A DNA stretch of 64,000 bases from Acephala macrosclerotiorum (Eukaryota > Ascomycota > Leotiomycetes > Helotiales > Mollisiaceae): positions 992,001-1,056,000 of the forward strand of contig MU119202.1 of assembly GCA_014904845.1 (NCBI GenBank), written 5' to 3'. A model generated the notes under the pieces. That model made no database searches and was not told the origin of the DNA. It saw nothing but the letters and a program-made list of their open reading frames with translations. Below are positions 1 to 10,921 of the stretch, piece by piece. Positions within the stretch are counted from its first letter, which is position 1. Each line of letters begins with the position of its first letter. The position numbers were made by a program, and so were the translations under genes.

Positions 1-238
1 TGGAATACGTTCGAGCGCCGATGCTTTTCCCTCGTCGAGTCGAATTCGTTGCATCCAGCTTGGCAGTGAAAACGAGTGCAGCGGAAGCATCAGGCACGGC
101 CTTAAGCTGTTGTAGCTGCTTCCTCTCATCGTCAGTGAGGACGCTTCCGAACTCTGAGAGCGCAATTTCGAGCGAATTTGTCACGGGTCCATTGGTGTTA
201 CCAGTGCGAGGTGTGCTACCAAGAGCGATCACAGACAT
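1..238 (-). CDS. N-terminus of a fungal STAND/NACHT-type protein (partial)
   Basis: The minus strand is open from an ATG at 236-238 to the window edge, giving 79 residues. Residues 26-62 hold the pattern ALSEFGSVLTDDERKQLQ, then KAVPDASAALVFTAKLD, then a basic RRGKS. I know this combination from the N-terminal helical domain of fungal NACHT/ankyrin STAND proteins, which precedes the nucleotide-binding domain. Such proteins are intracellular receptors linked to non-self recognition or heterokaryon incompatibility. Only the N-terminal domain is visible; the NTPase and repeat domains, if present, lie left of the window. The family call rests on pattern recognition without a database search. Confidence 0.6.
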   Translation of the reverse strand, partial: MSVIALGSTPRTGNTNGPVTNSLEIALSEFGSVLTDDERKQLQQLKAVPDASAALVFTAKLDATNSTRRGKSIGARTYS

Positions 239-828
239 CCTGGGCCCGTTGTAGTCGGCCGCAGTCAACCATGCGCGACGTACTCGAGTAGTCCTTAGCA
301 AGCGAGCTAGTGATAGAGAAAAGTGCCGCGATAGACGAAGGCAGCGTAGAGAACAACACAAAATGGAAGATAATATTTCCCGAGAAAGGAAAGATAGCCT
401 CAAGGCGGAACATGAGAAGATGGAATGAGGCTGTGGGCACCACGTCTGCGGCCTCGTGGGCTCTGTTCATGGGCTGAGCTGCGGGGTTGACATGTCTGTA
501 AGCCACACGAAGCAACACACCCAGGCCACACATCCAGTGCATCTCGCAGATATTTCTCAACACTGATAGGATGTGGCTTGCGTTATGGCTCAAGCACGAT
601 ACGGGTTTGTCTACCGCTAGAAGAAGCGCCTGTTCTGGTCCTTCAGGCAAAGTTAGAAGATAGAGCATCGGCATCGCCACCGAGATACCTTTCCTTTGAC
701 ATCGCACTCGAGATTTGGTAAGTTCCAAGGCACTTCTCTCGTATCTCACCACTTCTTCTTGTCTTCTCTTGTCGTTCTCTTTAATGGAGACAAGCTACTA
801 GAATCTATGTATCTCATCACCCTTGACC
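239..828. other. intergenic region, divergent promoters
   Basis: This 590-bp stretch separates the minus-strand STAND gene from the plus-strand dehydrogenase, so it should hold both promoters. A 178-codon minus-strand ORF (216-752) crosses it but shows no protein-like composition or recognisable motif, and it overlaps the STAND coding start. I see no repeat or RNA gene. Confidence 0.5.
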
Positions 829-2386
829 ATGAAGCTCTCACTCAGCCTCAGCCTCGCCAACGCGGCTCTGGGAGCTGTCTTCTCCAGGGCAGTCTCGGCG
901 GCGACTTGCAACCCCAAGCCTTCTTATCCTACACCCTTAACAGCTGATGGCTGGCAAGCGCAGCTCGTTGCGACAGGTTTAAGTAAACCAAGAGGTATTA
1001 TATTCGATACGAGTGGAAATCTGCTACTTGTGCAGCAAGGCTCTGGAATTGTGCATCTAGCATTCGATGATGGCGGCAGTACGTGTTTGGATGTATCTAA
1101 GAAGACGTTCTTAATCAATGCCACTGCCGTGAGCGTTGTTCCCCAATCCGCATTCGCAGAGACTGATACCATACAGCTCAATCATGGCATCGCGCTCTCT
1201 AACGATGGCAAGACCCTCTATGCTTCCTCCTCCGAAGCGGTCTTCTCGTGGTCCTACGATGCTTCTGCAGTAACAGTCAGCGATACGAATCAGACGTTGG
1301 TTACAGGAATGACCAACGACGACCATACAACCCGCACACTCATGATGTCGCAGAAAGCGCCTGGCATATTGCTGGTCAGCAGAGGCAGTACCTCAAACAT
1401 CGATACCGAAGCAGAGCTTCTCAGCAGCGGACACTCACAAATCAAAGCCTTTGATCTGAACAATGTCAGTTCCTCTGCACCTTACGATTTCGATACACAA
1501 GGCAGATTGCTTGGTTGGGGACTTCGAAATTCGGTCGGTGTTGCAGAAGAGCCTACCACAGGAGGAATCTACAGTGTTGAGAACTCGGCTGATGAGATAG
1601 ATCGCGCTGGAGTTGATATTCATCAAAACAACCCAGGTGAAGAAATGAACTACCATGGTTTCCTCAATGCCTCGACGGAGAATCAAGGAGGGAACTACGG
1701 GTACCCGCTTTGCTTTGCACTTTGGAATACAAGTATCCCGGATCTAGGGAGCCTGAAAGTTGGAGACCAATTTACTCTGGATCAGAACGCAACGCTCAAT
1801 GATACGACCTGTCAAACGGAGAAAGTCAGTCCAAGGTTGACGTTCCAGACCCATATGGCACCTTTGGATATGAAGTTCTTGCCCAATGGAACAGAAGCTT
1901 ATATTTCTTTCACGGATCTTGGTAATGCTCCCACCTCTCCTCTCCCATCGTGTCTCTTTTCTTCAATCCCTTCTCTCTTCTATCATGAACCACTCTAACA
2001 AACCCCCTAGGGACCGCACTAACCCAATCGGTTACAAAGTCTCTTCCCTCCTCTTCAGCTCCGGCTTCCCCCTCGCCCCCCAATCCAGCACAAACAGCAC
2101 GACGGACATTTTCGCCAATGCAGATAATTCCGCTTGTCCAAATAACTGTTTTAGACCAGTTGGGTTGGCTATTGATGGTAAGGAGAGACTTTGGGTTTCT
2201 AGTGATGCTACAGGGGAGTTGTACGTGTTGGCTAGGACGGGAGTGGCGACTGCGACTGCGACGGCGAGTGGGGCGACGCCTAATAGTACGAAGAAAGGTG
2301 CGGTGGGGAGGGTTGAGGCTGATGGGATGGGGATGTGGGCGGTGGTGGGGTTACTTGGTGCGGTTGTTGTGGCCGTGTTTTCGTAG
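829..2386 (+). CDS. AA12-like PQQ-dependent sugar dehydrogenase, GPI-anchored; frameshifted
   Basis: Secreted soluble quinoprotein (glucose/sorbosone or pyranose dehydrogenase, AA12-like beta-propeller) that would oxidise sugars at the cell surface and feed electrons to oxidative enzymes. The ATG at 829 starts a signal peptide (hydrophobic to about residue 25). Propeller motifs include NHGIALSNDGKTLYASS, GLRNSVGVAEEP and NPGEEMNYHG. Exon 1 is 829-1921, the intron 1922-2010, and exon 2 2011-2386. Exon 2 encodes RTNPIGYKVSS and a Ser/Thr-rich tail ending in a hydrophobic GPI-attachment signal. The family's HGSW motif directly before RTxPIGYK is out of frame: one base appears missing near 1909-1912, so as written the protein leaves the conserved frame at the exon junction. 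With one base more the model is 489 residues and splice phases agree. Real mutation or sequence error is undecided. Confidence 0.75.
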
Positions 2387-3291
2387 GGGAAGGATAAACA
2401 GAGGCGAGGGGAGAAGACGTGGTTTGGGGCCATACCGGAGGTCCAGAGGCTTCCGTGAAGCTCTCCTTTGAAACCCGTCTCGTTCTGAGAGACGCCTGAT
2501 CCCCAGAATTTGGCATTGAGGAAGAACAGAAGGTTCATCGCGAGCCCTATGATGTTTCATTTCATCTTATGAGCAACGATACCCACGACCGCTTCATGTT
2601 TATACTATCTCTATGAATCATTCCGAATATTACTTCTTGGTCTATCATTTGCAGTTTAGATATATTAAGAGTTGAGAACTGCATCTTTCTAGAACAGAAA
2701 TTACGATCATCGATCCTTCCGCTCAAGGTTCCACTGGATGAAAGCCAGCGGGGACATCCAAAGAGGGAAGCGGCGACTTTAAAAGAACAGAGACACTGAC
2801 TTGAGGTGGGACATTCAGGGGTGGAGACTTTACTTTGCCGGCACAGCGACATTCGTAGAAAGTAAGACGTGCAACAAAGCAGACGAAGGGTGGAGGTGGA
2901 GGTATCGGAGACAATGTAGAAACGGACACTCGAGAGGCCGGGACTATGAAACGATGTTGGACATCTGAATGGCTTTGGTGAGACATCGGGAGAGCCAAGC
3001 TGCTCTTGGTATACTCAAAGAATGTGGAAGATTCTGGACGAACTTGCAAGATACGACAAAGATGAAAAGATGAAAAGATGACAATGCAAACAAAATATAG
3101 TCTTGATTCATCTTCATGCTATGGGACTCCTCGTACCCCTTGCATATTCTGACTCAAATAGGGTCTCAGTAAAGATTTTATGCAGCATACTTATAGTCAA
3201 AATCCATGCAAACCCTGCAACGAAGGTATCTTCAACTCCAAATCCAATGAAACGCCTCTGGCCAGTGCCAGCATATCATCTGAATGTCATC
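2387..3291. other. convergent intergenic region
   Basis: About 0.9 kb between the 3' ends of the dehydrogenase and KHA1. It should contain both terminators. Short minus-strand ORFs (2562-2852, 2723-3049) show no recognisable domain. Nothing else seen. Confidence 0.5.
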
Positions 3292-6200
3292 TCAAGCGTC
3301 AAGACCTCTCCCACCGGCCTGGATGACAAGCACGCTTCCCCTAACACCACCAGAGATCAACGTCTCGGCAACAACACCAAGTGTCTTTCTCATCTCCGCG
3401 TTCCCTGCAGCATCATAGAGCTCGGCCATGCGGCCATGACGTCCTCTGCCAACCACAATCAGATCACCAGCATTCCTCGGAGACTGGCCAACCTCTTGTC
3501 TTGCGTGAGCGAGACAATCATCAATTGGAGCAGTGGTGGCCACTTCAACGAATACGACACGGCTTGTCAATGCAACTGGAAGAGAATCACGTAGAGTATG
3601 CAACAAAGCTGCATCTTGAGCTGCATCAGTGTACAGAGCTTCAGTGTCGACTCGCTCCGTGATGTCGAGCTTGGGCGAACTAACGTGGAATGAAGACGGC
3701 TCGGCTACGTGTGCTGATGCAGGTCTCTTGATCCCTGACTGGATTGGCATGTTGAAATGAATGACCGTAATAGTAATGTTGCTGTTTTGGGCGAGCTGCA
3801 ACACGAATCGTAGAGCCACACGGTCGTCCGCTCCTCCGAAGAAGGGGAAGTAGACATGATGACTTCGGTCAACAATAGGTGGTACGGGTGCATGACTGGT
3901 TCTACTGCGAAGGCTCACGCCGCTGACAGTACGACTGAGGGCGCGAGGCTCGACACTTGCCTGGCCACCAAAGCCACGGTTGAAGAAAACTGCTGTATTG
4001 GTAGTAGCGGTTTCGAGAGTCTTTTGAATGAAAGCGTCTTGGACTCCGCTGACAACTGAGTCTAGCCCGTAAATATCTTCTGATGTGTCGCTCCAAGGGA
4101 TTAGAACGAGGTCCGAGAAGTGGTCGTGTGCTTGAGCTGTCAATGTTTCGGCATAGGACCCTTCAGGTACGATGGATACACCTCCAGAGACCGCCACGTT
4201 GTTGAGCTGCGCAAATGTCCTGAATGCATTCACTACTGGGTCGCGGTATGTGTACTCGTCGACTTCTGAGGATTTCATCACTGAAGATGTACGTTCTGTC
4301 AATTCCAACATACGAAGCCCGTGGACCTCGAGTGGGCGTTTAGAAACCAGACCAGTGGTAGAATTTGTCGAGTCTTCAGGTACAGTCTCAAGTTCCGACT
4401 TAGATCGATGAACTTTCGTGGAGACAGCGGATCTGTCGCCCCCGAGGAGCGCAATGAATGTGAAGAGACTAGGTAAGCTGTCGAGTCTGAGGTACACCAA
4501 AAGCCGTCTGACTTCGTTGGTTTGGAATTTTTCGATGGGCCATTCCGGAGTACTGCTGTCGCCCCCAGATTCAGGGGCCAAACGGTTTCCATCCCAGTCA
4601 ATCTCTCCTCTCTTCCAAGCATCAAGTTTTTGTTGGTAGGCAGGAGGATAGAGCCACGATACGAGTGGTGTGGTCGAGACGGTAGTAACGAGAGCCATTA
4701 CAACAAAAATGGTGAACGTCCTCGTTGAAAGAATTTTGGCTTGCAGCCCAATGTTCTGCTTGGTCAGTCTATGATCTACAGGGTGGGTTTGCGCTCATAA
4801 AGGGATACTCACAAGAACAATCAACTCCACGAGGCCTTTACAACTCATCAACGCGCCGATTGCGAAGCTCTCCCGCCATACCAATTTGTTGGCTCTGGCA
4901 GCCAAGGTGCCACCAATGATCTTTCCTGAAAAAGCGACTGCGATAACTCCAATTACGTACGCCCAAGTGATGCCATCGTTAAGCAATCCAAGATTGGTAC
5001 TTAGACCGGAAAGAGCGAAATATAGGGGCAGAAAGACAGTAGACACAAGATCTTCTATCTTTTCCGTGAGTTTGATAGCGAAACCCCCATCATGAGGGCA
5101 AATGAGACCAACGAGGAAAGCTAGATAGTATTAGCATGGTCTAATAAATATCATAATGGAAGCCTACCTCCAAAAATTGGATGAACTCCGATAATGCCTG
5201 TAAACCACGCTGAAGTAAGAGCTAAAAGCAACGTGAGAGCAACCATGCCCTGACTTGGGCCATTCTGTAAACTCCCATTCCGGCGTAAAATCCAAATTAA
5301 AGCAGGGCGAATCGCGTAGACCAGAAAGAGGATCCATCCTAAGCAGACAAGGAGGACGTAGAGCGCAACAATTCCTGAACCATTGTTGACTAATGCAACG
5401 CAGAGTGCCAAAAGAATCCACCCGGTCACATCATTGCCAACGCCTGCAGCAAGCACAGTAACCCCAACAGGTGTTCCGAGAAGCTTCAACTCTGTGAGAA
5501 TTCGGCAAAGGACTGGGAAAGCCGTGATCGACAATGCAGTGCCGATGAACAGCATATAGACTCCAAAACTAATTGGCACGGTCCCAGGGTCAGTCCTGAA
5601 CTCATTGAAGAGACCCCACGCAATAGCGCAACCCAGGCCGAAGGGCAATATCATTCCAGCTAGACCCACACTCAAAGCCACGCGCCAATTTGAGAGGAAT
5701 AGCCGCATATTGACTTCCAGCCCTACCAAGAACAGGAAGAGGATCAGCCCGAGATTGGCTACCAAACTCAATCCCGCCATGGAAGCTGTTGGGAAGATAG
5801 CATTCTGAAAACCTGGTATTCGCATCATGACCGAGGGACCGAGTATGATTCCACCAATGACTTCTGCTATCACACGAGGCTGTCGTAGCTTGGAAAGTGG
5901 GTAGTGTAGGAGTCGGCAGAAGATGACAATGATTCCTGCCTGCAAGCCATGTTAGCCTGCCCATGCATTCTGTGATTACAATCGAAGAATAATTAGGTTG
6001 ATCAGAGAGTGCTGAACTAATCATTCACCAGTTCTGTAGATCTGCGAATGCGATATGCGACTTGTGGTACGTCGTTCGAATCCCCCGAAGGGTACTTGCA
6101 GTTCCGCAGTGGTGGAACCTGGACGTACGACCCGCCCATGAGGCACAGTGAACAAACTTGCCTGGATGATGAATAGGATGATCGGATTTTTGGCATCATA

Positions 6201-6329
6201 GTGACTCGGGTTGCCGCCTTCGAGCACTCCTCCCTGGGGTGTTGCACGGTCTGCTGAAGAAGATGCAGCTGCGGACGCAGACACCGTCTTGGTGACGGTC
6301 CTGGTAGCTATCGATGCAATTGAAGACAT
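3292..6329 (-). CDS. KHA1: K+/H+ antiporter (CPA2 family)
   Basis: Monovalent cation:proton antiporter of endomembranes, homologous to yeast Kha1, acting in K+ and pH homeostasis. Exons (minus): 6162-6329, 5168-5939, 4813-5120, 3292-4755; 903 residues, close to the yeast protein. Residues about 50-430 form the multi-span Na_H_exchanger domain, with FLFLVGLEV near residue 124, the NDVTGW ion-binding motif at 225-230 and a later PLYFALSGLSTN. The C-terminal half is a soluble regulatory region with two USP-like stretches. All splice phases agree with one continuous frame and no lesion was seen. Intron 1 is 222 bp and uses a GC donor (CAG|GCAAGT...TTGCAG). The start at 6329 gives a Ser/Thr/Ala-rich N-terminus before the first membrane segment. 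Confidence 0.93.
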
Positions 6330-9300
6330 AATGGTAGTTGTCGCGGTCGCCCTGTGTAACGACGATCAATGGTCACGTCGGGCGACGAGGTGAGGGTGAC
6401 CCGGATGGGTTTATGTATGGAGGGAAGGGGGAAGAGAGAGAGAAGAGCAGCATGGTGGGGGAGTACGAGGAATCCTGATATGTGGAGAAAAAGACAGGAC
6501 GCAACCGAAAGGCGTCTGGACGGTGAGAGCTCTTGGCCCTTGGCAGTTCGATAGTTCGATAACAGGCGCGGCGCTGACTTCGCCCAGAAGATGGATGTCC
6601 CAAAGATGGCTGAAGTGTGGAGCAGAGTTAAAGCGTTTGCGGCTGTGGCGGGGAAGAAACAGAGGAATGGAACCCTGGGAGAATGCTACTGACAGGGTTC
6701 TAGAGCTCGGTTGGGCGCCTATTGGAGGCTAGCTTCGGGGCATGCGAGTCGAGGCAACGAACCTTAACCACCACCAACTTCAATCATATATCATGTGGAG
6801 TCCACCCATGGCATGGCGAAAGAGGTGAGTGATTTTTGAGCATGTTGGTTGAGGTTACAGGTGGTCTCTGCATCATGAGACCTCAAGCCACCGAAGCCGC
6901 CTGAGCGGAGGAGGCAATCATTCATCGAGAAGTCTCAGGAGATGCGCCCACATTGCCATGTTGGCTTGGCGAAAGAGCGCTTGAAGACTGTCAGGTGCTT
7001 GGAGCATGTCATCTGTTTGTCAACTGCATGTTTGTCTTTGCCGATTCTCAAGATAGGATGGGAGCACAAAGTGTGTTCTCATTCAGCCACGGCATCTATT
7101 CCAATTTGGAGACGGCTCAGGCCCACTGCCTTCTCAGCCAGAGTTTCCATTGTATTGGTCCATGGCGCTCTTGTATATCCATAGCCTGCATAGGCTGGGC
7201 TTTTGGCAAGCCTTTTGAAAGACAAGGTCATACAGTGACACTTGTACAACTGTCCCCTTGCTTTCGGGGGAGAAGCACGATGCAAGGGAATGCTTTTGAG
7301 AAGTCTTCCCTTGAATTGACCTATGGGAATGCAACGAAGAGGCTCGTGCCCATGGTACAAGATGGGCATCAATGACAAGTGTTGGGCTTAAATGAGTGAA
7401 GGTCGAGATACTTCATGAAGCTCAATTGACATTGCTCTCTGGGACTGGGCTGGGACTTCGATTCGAAACCGAGAGACCCGCTCAAGTAAATGCCGCATGA
7501 TCCATTCTTCGGCGAGCTATATGTCGAGTCTTCTGTGCAACAGCTCTAGAATCAATGTAGGGTATCTACTCTTATGCAAGGCTTTTAAGCATACATGTTG
7601 TGTCCATCTTCCTTTTAGGACCAAGGACATGAAGGGTGAGCTTATTTATACTTCTGTGCAAGTACCAATACTTATCTAAGGAGCTGTCAATGTTTCAAAT
7701 GCCGCCCAACTTACGATCAAAGCACCTCTAATGAGGTATACTGCACATGATATTGGCTGCCTTAACGCCAGCCGGTCGCCGTTTTGCATGCGCTCCGTTT
7801 ACCATCATCAACTTCGTCCACTTTCGACTTCTGCCTCTTTGCGATCACCTCTTCGGCAACTCTTGACCGAGAATGATTCCACTTTTCACAGAGTATCACG
7901 ACTCCAACTCAAGTGGAAATCGATCTCCCGAATAGCACTCCCCTCTTCAACGGCAAGATGACTCCGCCTAGTTGAAACTACTCAGCCGAAGTTAACTTGA
8001 TGGCTATGTAGCACAATGGACTTCATCTACCGCTTGGCATGCGACTCGAGATTTCTCATACCGAACCAAAATACGGACTTTGCCGTCATCCTCTTCGCTG
8101 TCATCTACTCCGACTCTTCCCTCTTCTTCGAAAAGATGAAACTTAGCCTATGATTCCCTCCGGGCAAGGATCAAGACAATCATCGTGGCAGCATGATTCG
8201 CATACCTTTCATTTATGATTGCCTGTTGGCGAGTTCCCACGGCCCCTCGAATCAGATATTATTTTCCAAATCAGGATATTCATCACCATCAGAGACAATG
8301 ACACTCGCAATTCACACGAGCGAACTTCCTAGATTGCTCTCGCTCAAATACGACGCGAGGAAATCACATCATCCTCCATCGTTACGCCGCATACAAAAAT
8401 TTCAGCCATACTGCAAGGCGTCTTCGTCTATCTGATATATCATATTAAACATCCGTGACACTCTGATGTGGGATATTTCGAAGTAGCTTGAGTTTTCTTG
8501 CCCTCCCAATTTTCGTCGACGAGAGGTAAGCATCCCGATCTAAGTCTTCTTTGGACTTCTAGTTTGAAAAGCTATTCCGCCAACAAACAACCATCACAAA
8601 CATACACAATGCGAAAACTCTAGCGAGCAGATTCCCTTCCTCGTCAGAAGCTCCGCCAAATCGCCTTGCGCAAAAAGAAGGGGAAAATCAATCATCTCTA
8701 CATCCCATACCTTACTTGCTACTTTGCTTAATCAATCTTCCTCTCTTTTATCATTACCCTTCTCACATCTTCAGGCACAATCTATCATTGACATCTCCAT
8801 GCTACATTGAGTTCTGCCTCGGGCTCAAATACCAAGCTTTAATTTTGTCACTTCTTGAGCTTTCTAACTTCCTTAAAAGCAACTTCTGTCAACTCGCCCG
8901 AAACCCTCACATTCCTCGAGCACAAACTCTCATCCTACCAAACCACCAATGGGGAAGCTGCCATGATATCAGGATAACTATTATTGAGGATTAACAGATA
9001 TTGAGCGACGTTCGTAAGCTAGAGTTGAAAGTTGAAAAGTTTCTGGGAGAAGTTACTTCAGACAATGCAAGCATTTTACAAAGGATAACCTTTCTCAGTT
9101 ATTCAATCATCACACCCTACCATCGCTTCTTCCATCGCACCTCTTCTTTTCAAGAACCACCTGCTCCTTGCCCAAGTCGCAGCCAGGCCTCAACTCAGAG
9201 CCCCCTCCCATGGAACACCTTACCCCTCCAATTTCAACATCCAGAAATTCATCGAAAGATTTCCGAGACACAAACTAAGAATACAAAAAAGCACGAAAGT

Positions 9301-10559
9301 GCCCCAAACGCGACCATAGACACGCAACGAAAACTCTTCCAATATTCCAAGGAACTGGTACGTTCACCCTTTCGTTGCACATCTTGCGAACTTCGGGACG
9401 ACTTCACGCTTACTTTGCCCGACACCAACCTCTATTTAACCTAGCTCACTCTCAAATCTCAGCATATACGCAGCTCCCCTTTCCCTTCACCTTCGCACAA
9501 AGGAATGACCCTGTTCTCTGGGACAATGTGAGAGTTTTGTTGCGTGTCTGCTGGCACGATCGATTCTGTCTATCTGACGTTATTCGATCTACCTTTATGA
9601 TGAATTTAAGTCCCATTGCTGTCTCTTCAGCTTTAGTCCATTCCTGTATCGAAATGACCCGAACGGGGATGTCTCTTCGGTATCTAGACATTCATCTCAT
9701 GTGCACCGAGGAGATTGGATACTAGGGAGTGGTCTCGGTGTAAAAGCGTCTGGTGAGAGCGGGATGTGTTACAAAATAGAGGGTATTATCCTGGCTGGGT
9801 TTGACTGAACGGTTGGGTTGATGTCCACTTTCATGAAAGAAATTCAAAAAGATTAGGTAGGAAAGAGAATAACTCCAGGCTCAGACAAAGTCAGTCGAGC
9901 TATAAGATATGGAACGAAGCTTGGTCACTGTTCTTTGCATTTCCGTACTTTGACCAACATGTTTTGCAGAGATGTGCTTCACTACTTCCTCCCTGCTTAG
10001 ATGAGATGGATCATGATATATAGTCTCACTTTCCCACGAAGACTTTTAGGGTTTGCATAACGACCTGCTATTTGGTCGAGTTCCTACCATCAAGAGTATA
10101 GTGATCTCGATGACAACTTGTGCAACGAATTCTAGCACATCACTCTGTTTCTGTCGGAAGCAATGACGTGTCCCCTCAACAATTCCTCCGAGAAGATGAT
10201 GGCTTCGACAAAGATCTTGACAGGGCCATCAATCCCAACTTCACAAGCTACACCCTCCATCCCTCTCCACCACTTCTATAAGTACAGACAACCTCTGTGT
10301 TTATACAGAGGAATTAACTACCTCGAAGACCCGAGTCCTCTTCAAATGGATGTAGGGAAGCCCACAACGGCGTGAGCCAAACATACTAAATAATCATCAC
10401 TGAAGAAAACTCTACTCGGTGAAGCTGCAACAAGCTCGACTAGAAGTGCAACAGATCTTCGAACGAAAAGCCACTTGTTGATTCAGAATCCCTTCTCGTA
10501 AGCAACTCCTAGTAATGTTCAAACACGAATTGAAACCAAGGGAACCTTTGCCACACTGA
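6330..10559. other. gene-poor region
   Basis: About 4.2 kb upstream of KHA1 with only short ORFs lacking recognisable motifs, several of which begin with non-ATG codons (for example 9001-9444). From about 7780 to 9250 the plus strand is pyrimidine-rich with many short ATG ORFs, as in long fungal 5' leaders, but I find no coding exon downstream that it could serve. No tRNA, repeat or transposase seen. Confidence 0.45.
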
Positions 10560-10561
10560 TA

Positions 10562-10918
10562 CTTGAGTACAAGGTTAGCCAATTCCAATTCCAACTCCAA
10601 CCCCAACTCCAATTCCAACTCCAACTCCAACTCCAACTCCAACTCCAACTCCAACTCCAACTCCAACTCCAACTCCAACTCCAACTCCAACTCCAATTCT
10701 AACTCCAACTCAAGTTTAAGACCTTTTTTTCTTCTTCGAAGAATTGGGATTGGAATTGACTTCCTAATCGGGCATTAATGCCAATTCAAGACTCGGGACT
10801 CGCGAGTTTAAGACTTTTTTTTCTTTTTTTTCTTCTTCGTAGAATTGGAGTTGGAATTGCTAATTCTAGACTCGAGTCTAACTCGAGTTTGAGTTGAAAT
10901 TGGCCAACCTCGCTTGAG
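10562..10918. mobile_element. MITE-like element with TIRs and TA target duplication
   Basis: A 357-bp non-coding element. The left end reads CTTGAGTACAAGGTTAGCC and continues AATTCC; the reverse complement of the right end reads CTCAAGCGAGGTTGGCC and continues AATTTC. These are imperfect terminal inverted repeats of about 35 bp. Both ends abut a TA dinucleotide (10560-10561 and 10919-10920), as expected for Tc1/mariner-type insertion. The interior holds a hexanucleotide array (10579-10718) and two copies of a poly-T/CTTCTTCG unit (about 10712-10760 and 10804-10860). No transposase is encoded, so it would be non-autonomous. Family assignment is inference from the ends only. Confidence 0.6.
10579..10718. 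repeat. hexanucleotide microsatellite (CCAACT)n
   Basis: About 140 bp of near-perfect CCAACT repeats, degenerate at both ends. It lies inside the MITE-like element. The minus strand translates as a long Glu-Leu dipeptide run in a 98-codon ORF, which I read as a by-product of the repeat and not a gene. Confidence 0.9.
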
Positions 10919-10921
10919 TAT

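Noticed and set aside
2032..2538. 168-codon minus-strand ORF
   Set aside because: It is antisense to exon 2 and the 3' flank of the dehydrogenase and has no independent support.
6070..6085. GTTCGAATCCC resembling a tRNA B-box
   Set aside because: It lies in KHA1 intron 1 and the flanking bases do not form a T-stem, acceptor stem or A-box.
9001..9444. 147-codon plus-strand ORF in the gene-poor region
   Set aside because: It starts with TTG, has no recognisable motif and lies in pyrimidine-rich leader-like sequence.
10412..10708. Minus-strand ORF with a long Glu-Leu dipeptide run
   Set aside because: It is the translation of the hexanucleotide microsatellite inside the MITE-like element; the unique part shows no domain.
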